Shown: positions 1-8,055 of the stretch, in pieces | Layout: each line of letters begins with the position of its first letter | Numbering within the stretch: the stretch's first letter is position 1 | Assembly: GCA_937924895.1 (NCBI GenBank) | Contig: CALEYP010000077.1 | Location: forward strand, 1 to 20,130 | Length of the DNA: 20,130 nucleotides | From: an uncultured Alphaproteobacteria bacterium | GTDB lineage: Bacteria > Pseudomonadota > Alphaproteobacteria > Puniceispirillales > Puniceispirillaceae | Direction: 5' to 3' | Notes under the pieces: generated by a model | Databases searched by the model: none | What the model saw: only the letters and a program-made list of their open reading frames with translations | What the model was told of the DNA's origin: nothing | Translations under genes and position numbers: made by a program

Positions 1-702
1 ATCCCTGTATTGATTTTATTATCGCATGTGATGGCAGGTATTAGTACAGCGGCGCAGGATGCGTTTTGGTCACTCTGGCTAAATACCATAGAAGTATCTG
101 TGATTGCGGTGTGTGCCATCATTATAATGGCGGCCCTTATTGGTCTTATCACTACCTATAAATTGGGAAAGCCATCACGTTATATCTCATTGGCTGCTGC
201 TTGTGGTTATGCCGTGCCAGGTACTATTCTTGCTATTGGTGTCTTAGGGTTTCTGGGGCTTTTGAACAAGGCCATGCTAGCCCTGGGTGGCCCGTTGCTT
301 ACTGGCGGTCTATTGGGCCTTATCATTGCTTATATGGTCCGATTTTATGCAGTGGGATTTGGCGCTGTGGAAACAGGCATTGGCCGGATTGCGCCTCAGA
401 TTTTTGAAGCAAGCCAGACCTTGGGTAAATCATTCTCCCAAAGTTTACAGCGCATTATCATTCCCTTGATTTCATCGTCAGTTGGGGCAGGGGCGTTGCT
501 TGTCTTTGTTGATATTATGAAAGAGCTGCCTATGACTTTGTTGCTGCGGCCCTTTAATTTTGAGACTTTTGCCACCTTCACCTATCAATATGCGAAAGAT
601 GAGATGATTGCTGAAGCAGCCCTGCCAGCTTTGATGATTATCCTAGCAGGGCTGATTCCTGTTATTTTGTTGAATTATTCAGTCACGAGACGCCAAAATT
701 AG
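1..702 (+). CDS. FbpB-like iron(III) ABC transporter permease, 3' part
   Basis: This is the C-terminal half of an inner-membrane permease; the reading frame is open from base 1, so the N-terminal half lies outside the window. About 233 residues are visible, with five or so hydrophobic membrane segments. An EAA-type loop that docks the ATPase reads EASQTLGKSFSQSL and is followed by IIIPL. The segment DIMKELPMTLLLRPFNF and the following YAKDEMIAEAALPAL are typical of the iron(III) (FbpB/SfuB) and related thiamine permease group, in which one chain carries two permease domains. Iron(III) is the likelier substrate, by recalled similarity only. Its stop codon overlaps the stop of the convergent MetE-like gene, and no terminator separates them. 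It shows no functional link to the catabolic genes that follow. Confidence 0.8.
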   Translation: MPVLILLSHVMAGISTAAQDAFWSLWLNTIEVSVIAVCAIIIMAALIGLITTYKLGKPSRYISLAAACGYAVPGTILAIGVLGFLGLLNKAMLALGGPLLTGGLLGLIIAYMVRFYAVGFGAVETGIGRIAPQIFEASQTLGKSFSQSLQRIIIPLISSSVGAGALLVFVDIMKELPMTLLLRPFNFETFATFTYQYAKDEMIAEAALPALMIILAGLIPVILLNYSVTRRQN

Positions 703-1820
703 CCTGTGACTTTTGCCGCGCCGTCCGCCAGAGAGGCAAGCTTTGCATAGGCAATATCTGGGTCAACGGCCCCATAGCCGGCAAAGGTACCAAAGCCACA
801 ATCAGATCCAGCCACCACACGGTCAGCCCCAACAATATCTACAAAGCGCTGGATTCTCTCACGCACTAATTCGGGGTGTTCCACAAAGTTCGTTGTGCTG
901 TCCACAACACCTGGGACCAAGATTTTATCTTCTGGGATCTCAGCCTTGCGGTCACGGAAAATAGTCCATTCATGAGCATGGCGTGGGTTTGATGTTTCAA
1001 ACAGGACATAGCCAGCATGCGTGTTCATCAATGTGTTAAAGACTTTATCCATTGAAATATCGCAAGTATGCGGCCCCTCATAATTCCCCCAACAAATATG
1101 AACACGGATATGGTCTTTGGGCAAACCAGATAGCGCGTAATTGAGCGCTTCGACATGCATATCTGCAATCTTCACAAACTCCTCATCACTCATATCTGTA
1201 AAGAGCATATGACGTGATAGTGCGAGGTCTGGACAATCAAGCTGCAGATGCAGGCCGGCTTCAATAATCGTGCGATATTCCTCTTTCATCGCTTCGGCAA
1301 GCGCCTCAAGATACGCTTCGCGTGACGGGTAATAATCATTTTGAAGGAATAAGGAAATGACGCCTGGTGATGCGGCATTCATAAAGCCTTGATGCGCGCC
1401 GTGTTTTGCGACAGCTGCCTTCAGGTTTGCAATATCCTTATGCAGATCACTTTGGTCTTTAACCGTCACCTCACCTGTGCACATGGGACGCGCATAGGTT
1501 GGTGTGCCACCAGAATCCGCCTGACGCTGCAAGAAGCCAGGGAATTGCAAAAGGTCTGCCGGCGCATTACGCGGGCTATCACCTGAAAAGCCAGTATACC
1601 GATCTTTGACATAGGTGGCATAAGAGATTTTTGACGTTTCGCCATCAGAGACAAAATCTATCCCCGCCGCCACTTGCTTCGCAACAGTTTCATCAACATG
1701 CGCTGTCATCGCGGCATCAAAGGCAGCTTGGTCATAGGGTTGTTCTTTTTCACGTGCGAAAATTAAATCAACAACGTCTTGCTTGCGAGGAAGCGAGCCT
1801 ACATGTGTGGTCTTGATCAT
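699..1820 (-). CDS. MetE-like cobalamin-independent methyltransferase domain protein
   Basis: The 373-residue protein is a stand-alone version of the catalytic (C-terminal) half of cobalamin-independent methionine synthase; full MetE is about twice as long. It opens with the family signature THVGSLPR (residues 4-12). All four zinc ligands of the family appear in order: H241 and C243 (VHICWGNYEGPH), E275 (VLFETSNP) and C341 (GSDCGFGT). The segment QLDCPDLA near 193-200 also fits. The family transfers a methyl (or alkyl) group to a thiol activated by zinc; here both donor and acceptor are unknown. Start: ATG at 1820 with AAGGA six bases upstream. It is the last gene of the long minus-strand operon, 20 nt after the bicupin, which suggests a catabolic methyl-transfer role rather than methionine synthesis. 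That role is inference; a core B12-independent methionine synthase is the alternative. Confidence 0.8.
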   Translation of the reverse strand: MIKTTHVGSLPRKQDVVDLIFAREKEQPYDQAAFDAAMTAHVDETVAKQVAAGIDFVSDGETSKISYATYVKDRYTGFSGDSPRNAPADLLQFPGFLQRQADSGGTPTYARPMCTGEVTVKDQSDLHKDIANLKAAVAKHGAHQGFMNAASPGVISLFLQNDYYPSREAYLEALAEAMKEEYRTIIEAGLHLQLDCPDLALSRHMLFTDMSDEEFVKIADMHVEALNYALSGLPKDHIRVHICWGNYEGPHTCDISMDKVFNTLMNTHAGYVLFETSNPRHAHEWTIFRDRKAEIPEDKILVPGVVDSTTNFVEHPELVRERIQRFVDIVGADRVVAGSDCGFGTFAGYGAVDPDIAYAKLASLADGAAKVTG

Positions 1821-1840
1821 TTTTTATCCTTACTGATGGC

Positions 1841-2818
1841 TTAGGCTTGCCATTCTGTCCAAGTCGGGCCGGCTGGGTCATCATTAGACCAGACACGATA
1901 TAAGCTGGCTTCACCACTCATTGCCGGTTTCAAGCTATGTGATAAGCCAGGTGGTATGGCTGCAACATCTCCTGGAGCAAGCGCAGTCGTACCACCTGCA
2001 TAGTCTAGCCGCCAATGGCCACGCATGACCATTAAAATTTCATGTTTATCAGTTTGATAACTCTGCCCATCACTGGAGTTCTGAGACAAGAATTCCACGT
2101 CAAAACCAGGTTTGTCACGTAACAGGCCATGTTCTGAAATCACAGAAACAGGCTGTCCTTTGGCATAGGCCATGAGGTCTAAATATCGTGCGACATAATG
2201 TGGCACAAACTCGGCAACGGAAGGCTCTCTTATCTGGGCTAGTGCGGCCTCATCCATAACCGGCATTGGTGCGATATCATCTGGCAGCGTTTGACCCTTT
2301 TTGGTGTCATAGAGCGTGCCATTTTCGCCGAGGATAAGACCATGATCTTTGGCATCCTCAATCACTTGTGGAGCCCATAAAACACCGCCGCCCGCATCAT
2401 CGCCGCCTAAGATGGCCATGATCATGCCATAGTCAGTGCCGATATTTTCAAAGCCGCGGAAAATGCCGGTGGGGATATTAATAATATCACCTTCTTGGAG
2501 CGTGACTTCACCAGCATCACCCCAACGTCCCCAGAAAAATCGCCATGTGCCAGATAGCACAAAGAAAACCTCTGCTGTGCGATGTGTATGGAGCGAGTTC
2601 CGGCAGAAAGGCGGTTGTCCTGCTGCCCCAATGTTAAAGCCTGGTGTGTCTTGAATATGCACATGCTGGTCAGCTGCCTCAGAGACACCGCCGCCAATGA
2701 TTGTGAAATTTTCTTTCTTATCAGAGCCTGGTGTATGGGCATCGATGAAAGCTGTGCGGCATGGCACAAGGTCACCATATCTGACGATACGCTTTTCCAT
2801 TTCTGCTGGTGTTATCAT
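1841..2818 (-). CDS. Bicupin protein
   Basis: The 325-residue protein has two cupin beta-barrels, at about residues 70-140 and 245-310. The first has motif 1 with H77, H79 and E83 (HTHRTAEVFFVLSG), but the usual motif-2 histidine is replaced (PTGIFRGFENIG). The second keeps the glutamate E260 and the motif-2 histidine H294 (PPGLSHSLKP) but lacks the HxH pair. The metal ligands are therefore split between the two domains and neither has a full set by this reading. Bicupins include dioxygenases, decarboxylases, isomerases and plain binding proteins, so the reaction cannot be named. Start: ATG at 2818 with a strong AGGGGGA site. It lies 25 nt after a SnoaL-like gene and 20 nt before the MetE-like gene, within the same operon. 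Confidence 0.75.
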   Translation of the reverse strand: MITPAEMEKRIVRYGDLVPCRTAFIDAHTPGSDKKENFTIIGGGVSEAADQHVHIQDTPGFNIGAAGQPPFCRNSLHTHRTAEVFFVLSGTWRFFWGRWGDAGEVTLQEGDIINIPTGIFRGFENIGTDYGMIMAILGGDDAGGGVLWAPQVIEDAKDHGLILGENGTLYDTKKGQTLPDDIAPMPVMDEAALAQIREPSVAEFVPHYVARYLDLMAYAKGQPVSVISEHGLLRDKPGFDVEFLSQNSSDGQSYQTDKHEILMVMRGHWRLDYAGGTTALAPGDVAAIPPGLSHSLKPAMSGEASLYRVWSNDDPAGPTWTEWQA

Positions 2819-2843
2819 AACGCTGTCCCCCTTTTAAGATGAG

Positions 2844-3818
2844 TTATCCTGTTTGTAGGGCAATTTGTTTCCAGACCGCGGTTTCGTCGAATAAAACATA
2901 TTCGCGACGTAGCCCCCATGGCCCAAATTCGGCATGACAAGCGCCCATAATATACACATCTGCCCCTGTTGGTGCGCCAAAGCTGCCCCAGCCATCATGT
3001 TTGCCATGTAATGACCATCTGATGGCGGCACGCGGTGGCATCATATCGTCATTACGGCCAATTTGATGATCAATTGTAAAGGTCGCTGATGGGAAGCTCG
3101 CACGCAGCCCCATCCAGAATTGATCGGCAAAGCCATGACTATATCCTGTCTGACCGCCAGCATATTCTAGCTGACAGGCTCTATCATAGGCAGAGGGGAT
3201 TACGGCCATATCGGCCCCCATGATACGGTTCAAGATATCAGCATATTGTTGGCCAAATTCATTATCATTGCCGCGGCCTTTATAAGGTCCTGCAATATCA
3301 TCTTTGGGATGGAAAGGATAAGATGCGGCTTCTGCCCCACCTTCTTTTTCAATCATCGCCATAGCATAGTCCTTAGGGTCCCAGCCTAACTGACGGACAA
3401 TGGCGCCTTGGTCACGAATGAGCCATTCATCATTAATTGCGTTATTAATGGCATGACAATCTGCGATAATCCGATATTGCAAACGCTTGCCTGTTGCCGC
3501 GCCATAGACACCATCACCTGAATGTGTAGCGGTTGAAATGATACGATGTGACGACAGCATCCCTTCCTCTGGTGAGCCTGACCAAATCACATCTTCCCCA
3601 AATAAGGTTCTGTCTGGAAATTCAGCAAGTGTTGCCATTGTTGCGGCAATCACACCTTGATTCCCAACAACGATAGAGGCAGGCGAACGCACAATGATGT
3701 CATCTGTGTAATAATGATGCAAAGTGGCGATTTGACGATCTTCCCAAATCTCCTTGGTTATGCCGATGATATAATCAGGGAAATCTTTGAATTTTGGGTC
3801 AAAACCGTGAAGTGACAT
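2844..3818 (-). CDS. Two-domain SnoaL/NTF2-like protein (copy A)
   Basis: The product is a cytoplasmic-looking protein of 324 residues with two NTF2-like (SnoaL-type) domains, the more divergent of three such long proteins in the window. The N-terminal half reads as a classic SnoaL fold (residues such as YYTDDIIVRSPASIVVG and EFPDRTLFGEDVIWSG). The C-terminal half, with GYSHGFADQFWMGLRASFPSATF, resembles the second domain of the other copies in position and length. The family includes polyketide cyclases, hydratases and isomerases as well as non-catalytic members. I chose the ATG at 3818 because it has AAAGGTACC just upstream and removes an overlap with the LacI gene; an in-frame start at 3866 would add 16 residues of poor quality. 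It follows the LacI gene by 25 nt. Function unknown. Confidence 0.72.
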   Translation of the reverse strand: MSLHGFDPKFKDFPDYIIGITKEIWEDRQIATLHHYYTDDIIVRSPASIVVGNQGVIAATMATLAEFPDRTLFGEDVIWSGSPEEGMLSSHRIISTATHSGDGVYGAATGKRLQYRIIADCHAINNAINDEWLIRDQGAIVRQLGWDPKDYAMAMIEKEGGAEAASYPFHPKDDIAGPYKGRGNDNEFGQQYADILNRIMGADMAVIPSAYDRACQLEYAGGQTGYSHGFADQFWMGLRASFPSATFTIDHQIGRNDDMMPPRAAIRWSLHGKHDGWGSFGAPTGADVYIMGACHAEFGPWGLRREYVLFDETAVWKQIALQTG

Positions 3819-3843
3819 AGTCAGGTACCTTTTCGCTCTGGGG

Positions 3844-4845
3844 TTATCGGGTTGTGCCACGAACAATCAACGGGCTAGGTAGTGTGATATGTTCTGGCTT
3901 AATATGTGTTTGCTCAATTTGCCGCATCAAGGTCGCAATGGTGGCTTCGACCATGTGATGGGCTGGTTGGCGCAATGTGGTGAGGTTATAGGCTGGCCAA
4001 GAGGCAGGCGGCACATCATCATAACCGATAATGGCTACATCCTCTGGAATGTGAAGCCCATAATGATGGCGAATGACATCCATGACAGCAAAAGCCATAT
4101 GATCATTTGCCACAAAGACCGCATCAGGCCTGTCATCACCTCCGAATAAAGAATGCGCGGCTTGTTTGGCTTGTTCTAGGTCGTAATTGCCAACGGCATA
4201 ATGAGAGATATCTCGTCCATGAGCCGCTAGGCCATCACGGAATCCGGCCTCTCTATCTCGTTGTGTTGAGGCCCCATGCCAGCCAGCAATATAGCCAATT
4301 TTTTGATGACCAGCCGTGATGAAATACTCTGCTGCTTGATAGCCGCCTTGATGGTTGTCAGATGTGACGCTTGATGAAATATGACTATCATCAGAGCGGT
4401 TAAACATAACCACGGGGATATCAGCCTCGCGGCATTGACGCGCCAAATCAGACGAGATGGAAACAGAGGCTGTTACAATCCCATCGACTTGATAGTCTAG
4501 AATTTCTTGCACCACTTGATCGAGGTTGCCATCTTTCTGAGAGGCGAGGAACATGAGGACGTGATAGCCTTGTTTCTGCAGCTCACGTGATAGAATTTCT
4601 AGGGCCTCGGGGTAAAAATAATTATCCAGATAGGCAACGAGCAAGCCAATGATGCGGCTTTTACCTGTGATTAATGTCCGGGCGAGCTGATTAGGACGAT
4701 ACCCTAATTTATCGGCGGCTTCTTGTACCTTATCGATGGTTTTCTGAGAGGCTGAGCCAGTCTTGGAAAAGACACGGCTAACAGCTGACTGGCTAACACC
4801 AGCTTCTCTTGCAACATCAATAGAGGTAACACGGTCCTGTGACAT
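3844..4845 (-). CDS. LacI-family transcriptional regulator
   Basis: The 333-residue protein has the full LacI/GalR layout. An N-terminal helix-turn-helix spans residues 8-27 (SIDVAREAGVSQSAVSRVFS), the hinge helix follows (LGYRPNQLARTL), and then comes a periplasmic-binding-protein-like effector domain starting at SRIIGLLVAYLDNYFYP. Such proteins bind palindromic operators as dimers and are released by, or occasionally need, a small ligand, usually a sugar or related metabolite. The gene sits in the middle of the operon it presumably controls, with only 2 nt to the stop of the SDR gene, so translation is probably coupled and expression autoregulated. The likely target is the divergent promoter region at 13235-13375 (inference). 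The effector is unknown and is probably the imported compound or an early intermediate. Confidence 0.9.
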   Translation of the reverse strand: MSQDRVTSIDVAREAGVSQSAVSRVFSKTGSASQKTIDKVQEAADKLGYRPNQLARTLITGKSRIIGLLVAYLDNYFYPEALEILSRELQKQGYHVLMFLASQKDGNLDQVVQEILDYQVDGIVTASVSISSDLARQCREADIPVVMFNRSDDSHISSSVTSDNHQGGYQAAEYFITAGHQKIGYIAGWHGASTQRDREAGFRDGLAAHGRDISHYAVGNYDLEQAKQAAHSLFGGDDRPDAVFVANDHMAFAVMDVIRHHYGLHIPEDVAIIGYDDVPPASWPAYNLTTLRQPAHHMVEATIATLMRQIEQTHIKPEHITLPSPLIVRGTTR

Positions 4846-4847
4846 GA

Positions 4848-5615
4848 TTAATCAGCTGTCCAGCCTCCATCAACTAGCAAAGATGTCCCTGTGACCATAC
4901 GGCTGGCATCAGAGGCAAGATATAAGGTTGCCCCCATGATATCTTCGATATTGGCCACTTCGCCCAATTTGATTTTATCTAAAATCCACTTGGCGCGCTC
5001 TGGCTGGGCAAAGGTAGGGGCGGTAAGCGCGGTGCGCACAAAAGTGGGCGCAATCGTATTAACTCGGATTTTATGTGAACCCCATTCAATGGCCATGGCT
5101 TTGGTAAAGCCTTCCACGCCGAATTTTGTGGCGCAATAAACAGACCGGTCAATGCCGCCCACATGCCCCATTTGAGAAGACATGGTAATAAAGCTGCCTT
5201 CTTTACCAGCCTCAATTAATTGCTGAGCCGCATGTACCAGAAGGAAATAAGCCCCTGTTAAATTAATACCAACCACCATTTCAACTTCATCTTGCTGTGA
5301 GTCTAAAGCTGGCTTATGGCGGGCGATGCCGGCGCAATTGACAATGATATCAAAGGGGCCGTGCTCATCTAAGGTGGCTTTGGTAGCAGGGATATCAGCA
5401 ATATCCATCACGAGGCTGCTTGCCTGATAGCCAGCGGCAGTGATAGTCGCGGCCGCCTCTGTTACAACAGATTCCGTGCGCCCCGCAATCACAACAGATG
5501 CCCCTGCCTCGGCAAGGGCGCAGGCACAACCAAATCCAATGCCGCCACCGCCACCAGGGATGAGAGCGGTTTTACCAGTTAGATCAAAAGAGGGGGTTTT
5601 GTGCATCTGTGTCAT
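4848..5615 (-). CDS. Short-chain dehydrogenase/reductase (SDR)
   Basis: This is a 255-residue classical SDR, the usual length. The Rossmann glycine motif GGGGGIG is at residues 21-27, NCAG at 93-96, N118, S147 in ITMSSQ, and the catalytic YxxxK at Y160 and K164. The C-terminal LYLASDASRMVTGTSLLVDGGW is typical. It should oxidise a secondary alcohol or reduce a ketone using NAD(P). Many SDRs in such operons act on sugar acids or polyols; the substrate here is not readable. It starts 1 nt after the stop of the two-domain SnoaL-like gene and ends 2 nt before LacI, so it is firmly inside the operon. A later in-frame ATG (residue 4) could also serve as the start. Confidence 0.92.
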   Translation of the reverse strand: MTQMHKTPSFDLTGKTALIPGGGGGIGFGCACALAEAGASVVIAGRTESVVTEAAATITAAGYQASSLVMDIADIPATKATLDEHGPFDIIVNCAGIARHKPALDSQQDEVEMVVGINLTGAYFLLVHAAQQLIEAGKEGSFITMSSQMGHVGGIDRSVYCATKFGVEGFTKAMAIEWGSHKIRVNTIAPTFVRTALTAPTFAQPERAKWILDKIKLGEVANIEDIMGATLYLASDASRMVTGTSLLVDGGWTAD

Positions 5616-5616
5616 A

Positions 5617-6669
5617 TTAATCAGCTTTCAGGGGGCTATAAGCTGTCATGCCATAGCGTGCCTTGTTAAACTCTTCTAGGCGTCTAAAGACATCGATGCC
5701 AAGCTGGTGATAGACATGAAGCAGGTCGACTGTGACCCAATTCTCTCTGATTTTACCATTTTCAAGACGCCAAAAATCAAGGGACCTCATTTCCAATTTC
5801 TGATTGGTTGGGGGTAATCCTAACCAGCCATCATGGGTGTGTGTCTGTAACATATTTGGCCATCCTGTAACTGCCACATAGTCATTATCACCAAAGAAAT
5901 GATAGGTGATATCAGCCACATAAGCCCCTCTATCAGGCATGCCTGACAAGAAGGGAATCTGATGCCAATGGCGGAAACCGGCAATGCCGCGGCCTGTGCC
6001 AATACCAGCTGGGCCATACCAGCTCATTTTATCATGCCAGAAACGAGGCATTTCCATAACCTCGGCCCCACCTTGGCTGGGGTGACGTTTCATATGTTCG
6101 AGCATGTCAACAATATGTTGGCAGGTCGCTTCACTATGAGCGGCATCTCTGGGGCCAATGGCAAGTCCATCCTGACTGGCTGGCCCTGGAATACACCATT
6201 CCCTGCCAAGTGAAGGGGCCAAAGGCCACGCATCAGCCTGCATCATCAATTCTGGAATATCCCAGATGGTTTGCATTTCAACAATTTTATCATCCTTGAA
6301 TTGATAAAATTCATGAAACCGCATATGCGCCATGTGACCTGTGGGCGGGATATTCAGGTAGGGCGCGGCAAACACACCCATAAAATTACCGCCACAGCCA
6401 ACCCAATCACCACCATGTTCGGTTTGGCCTGCCATCACAATAAAGTCACGACGTTCACAATCAGGGATCGCCGCAAAAAGAGGCGCGATAACTTGTGTAA
6501 AATAAGCATCTGGTCCAATGATATCACCAAATGGGTGGCACATATGAAAGACACAATCAGGCGCAAATAGCTGATCCATTGCGGTACGAAGGGCGCTTTG
6601 GTCGCCCTCATAAAATGCCGCTCTGAAAGGGGCTATCAGATCTTTGTGATGTTGATGAAGGTCACTCAT
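5617..6669 (-). CDS. Two-domain SnoaL/NTF2-like protein (copy B, ester cyclase-like)
   Basis: The 350-residue protein carries two NTF2-like domains. The C-terminal domain contains FWHDKMSWYGPAGIGTG, then GWPNMLQTHTHDGWLG, LEMRSLDFWRLENGKI and ENWVTVDLLHVYHQLGIDVF. The last blocks are nearly shared with copy C (13376-14359) and with the small SnoaL-like protein at 8056-8583, so these are paralogues. In the SnoaL family such pockets catalyse aldol-type cyclisation, hydration or isomerisation using His/Asp residues. W, H and D residues line up here, but the reaction is unknown. The start codon overlaps the HisD-like stop in a TAATG junction, which implies translational coupling and probably a joint pathway role with that enzyme. 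Confidence 0.8.
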   Translation of the reverse strand: MSDLHQHHKDLIAPFRAAFYEGDQSALRTAMDQLFAPDCVFHMCHPFGDIIGPDAYFTQVIAPLFAAIPDCERRDFIVMAGQTEHGGDWVGCGGNFMGVFAAPYLNIPPTGHMAHMRFHEFYQFKDDKIVEMQTIWDIPELMMQADAWPLAPSLGREWCIPGPASQDGLAIGPRDAAHSEATCQHIVDMLEHMKRHPSQGGAEVMEMPRFWHDKMSWYGPAGIGTGRGIAGFRHWHQIPFLSGMPDRGAYVADITYHFFGDNDYVAVTGWPNMLQTHTHDGWLGLPPTNQKLEMRSLDFWRLENGKIRENWVTVDLLHVYHQLGIDVFRRLEEFNKARYGMTAYSPLKAD

Positions 6670-7979
6670 TAGTCAGCGCGCTCCCCATAAGGCACATTCT
6701 GGCCGCCATAACGACGCACGCGGACATTAGCTTGTTCAGCATGCCCTACAAATCCTTCAAGCATACATAGACGAGAGCAATAAGCGCCAATCTCGGCCGC
6801 TGCCTCATCAGTTGTCACTTTCTGATAGGAATGTGTTTTGAGGAATTTTCCGACCCACAAACCACCTGTGTATCGACCAGCCTTCTTTGTCGGCAAAGTG
6901 TGGTTTGTACCAATGACCTTATCACCATTTGCGACATTCGTGCGTGGACCAAGGAAGAGCGCGCCATAACAAGTCATATGCTCGAGGAACCAATCATCTC
7001 TATCCGTCATCACCTGCACATGCTCAGAGGCAATATCATTGGCCACCTCAAGCATTTCATCATAGGTATCGCAGACAATCACTTCGCCATAATCACGCCA
7101 TGACACTGAGGCTGTATCAGCCGTTGGCAGGATTTCCAATAAGCGGTCAATTTCGGCCAATGTGTCTTTTGCCAATGTCTCAGAGTTTGTCAGCAAAACA
7201 GCAGGCGAATTATAGCCATGCTCAGCTTGGCCAAGCAAATCAGTGGCACAAATTTCTGCATCAACAGTTTCATCAGCGATAACCATTGTCTCTGTTGGTC
7301 CTGCAAACAGATCGATACCCACACGTCCGAAAAGTTGACGCTTGGCTTCAGCCACAAAGGCATTACCTGGCCCTACCAGCATGTGTACGGGTTCAATCGT
7401 CTCTGTCCCAATGGCCATGGCACCAACACCTTGCATACCGCCTAGCACATAAATTTCATGGGCGCCGCCGAGATGCATGGCAGCCACAACCGCAGGATTT
7501 GGTTTGCCTTGGAACGGCGGTGTTGCTGCGACAATCCGTGGCACGCCTGCGACAGACGCGGTCAGCACAGACATATGAGCCGAAGCAACCATCGGGAATT
7601 TACCAGCTGGCACATAGCATCCGACAGATTGTACAGGGATGTTCTTATGGCCCAAAATCACGCCCGGCATCGGCTCAACTTCAATATCTGTCATCGATGC
7701 GCGCTGTGCTTCAGCAAATTTGCGAACTTGGTCATGTGCAAATTTGATATCTTCCATATCGCGCGGACTGACCTCGGCGATGAGCGCTTGGATCTCATCC
7801 TCAGTCAAACGGAATGAGGCGGGCGCATAATCATCAAATTTCTCAGATAACTCTCTGATAGCGGCATCTCCCCGTGCCTCAATATCAGCCAGAGTTGTTT
7901 CAACAATAGAGCGGACTTTTGCATCATCTTCTGCGCGCTCTGTTTGCGGTTTACCTTCTTTTAGATAGCGAATTGTCAT
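6669..7979 (-). CDS. HpsN-type histidinol dehydrogenase homologue
   Basis: The 436-residue protein is a zinc- and NAD-dependent dehydrogenase of the HisD fold. Residues matching the E. coli HisD site are all present: zinc ligands Q251, H254 (GQAEHG), D353 (NGDKVIG) and H413 (GFVGHAE), general base pair E319/H320 (ASEHVQV), and H360 (GTNHTLPT). Blocks such as YLKEGK at the N-terminus, GCYVPAGKFP, FAGPTE, SWRDYGEVIVCDT and TCYGALFLGPRTNVANGDK fit the catabolic branch that includes sulfopropanediol dehydrogenase HpsN, which oxidises an alcohol to a carboxylate in two NAD-linked steps. No other his gene is nearby, and the neighbours are transport and catabolic genes. The exact substrate is unknown. 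I chose the ATG at 7979; an in-frame GTG at 7994 is possible, and neither has a strong ribosome site. The 76-nt gap upstream is the widest among the enzyme genes of this operon. Confidence 0.9.
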   Translation of the reverse strand: MTIRYLKEGKPQTERAEDDAKVRSIVETTLADIEARGDAAIRELSEKFDDYAPASFRLTEDEIQALIAEVSPRDMEDIKFAHDQVRKFAEAQRASMTDIEVEPMPGVILGHKNIPVQSVGCYVPAGKFPMVASAHMSVLTASVAGVPRIVAATPPFQGKPNPAVVAAMHLGGAHEIYVLGGMQGVGAMAIGTETIEPVHMLVGPGNAFVAEAKRQLFGRVGIDLFAGPTETMVIADETVDAEICATDLLGQAEHGYNSPAVLLTNSETLAKDTLAEIDRLLEILPTADTASVSWRDYGEVIVCDTYDEMLEVANDIASEHVQVMTDRDDWFLEHMTCYGALFLGPRTNVANGDKVIGTNHTLPTKKAGRYTGGLWVGKFLKTHSYQKVTTDEAAAEIGAYCSRLCMLEGFVGHAEQANVRVRRYGGQNVPYGERAD

Positions 7980-8055
7980 CTTAATATCTTTCACACATCT
8001 GAGTTTATTTTATCGTATCCGGTGCCCAAAATTTCTCTAAATCCCCGCCACATTA

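Noticed and set aside
7286..7747. 153-residue plus-strand open frame opposite the HisD homologue
   Set aside because: The minus-strand frame has every HisD catalytic residue; this frame is compositionally odd and has no credible ribosome site or motif.
6669..7979. Histidine biosynthesis gene hisD
   Set aside because: Sequence blocks and context fit the catabolic HpsN-type branch, and no other his genes are present.
4848..7979. A dihydroxypropanesulfonate (hps) degradation locus
   Set aside because: Only the HpsN-type enzyme and generic dehydrogenases are present. There is no sulfolactate lyase, sulfonate exporter or TRAP importer in view, so the substrate cannot be assigned.
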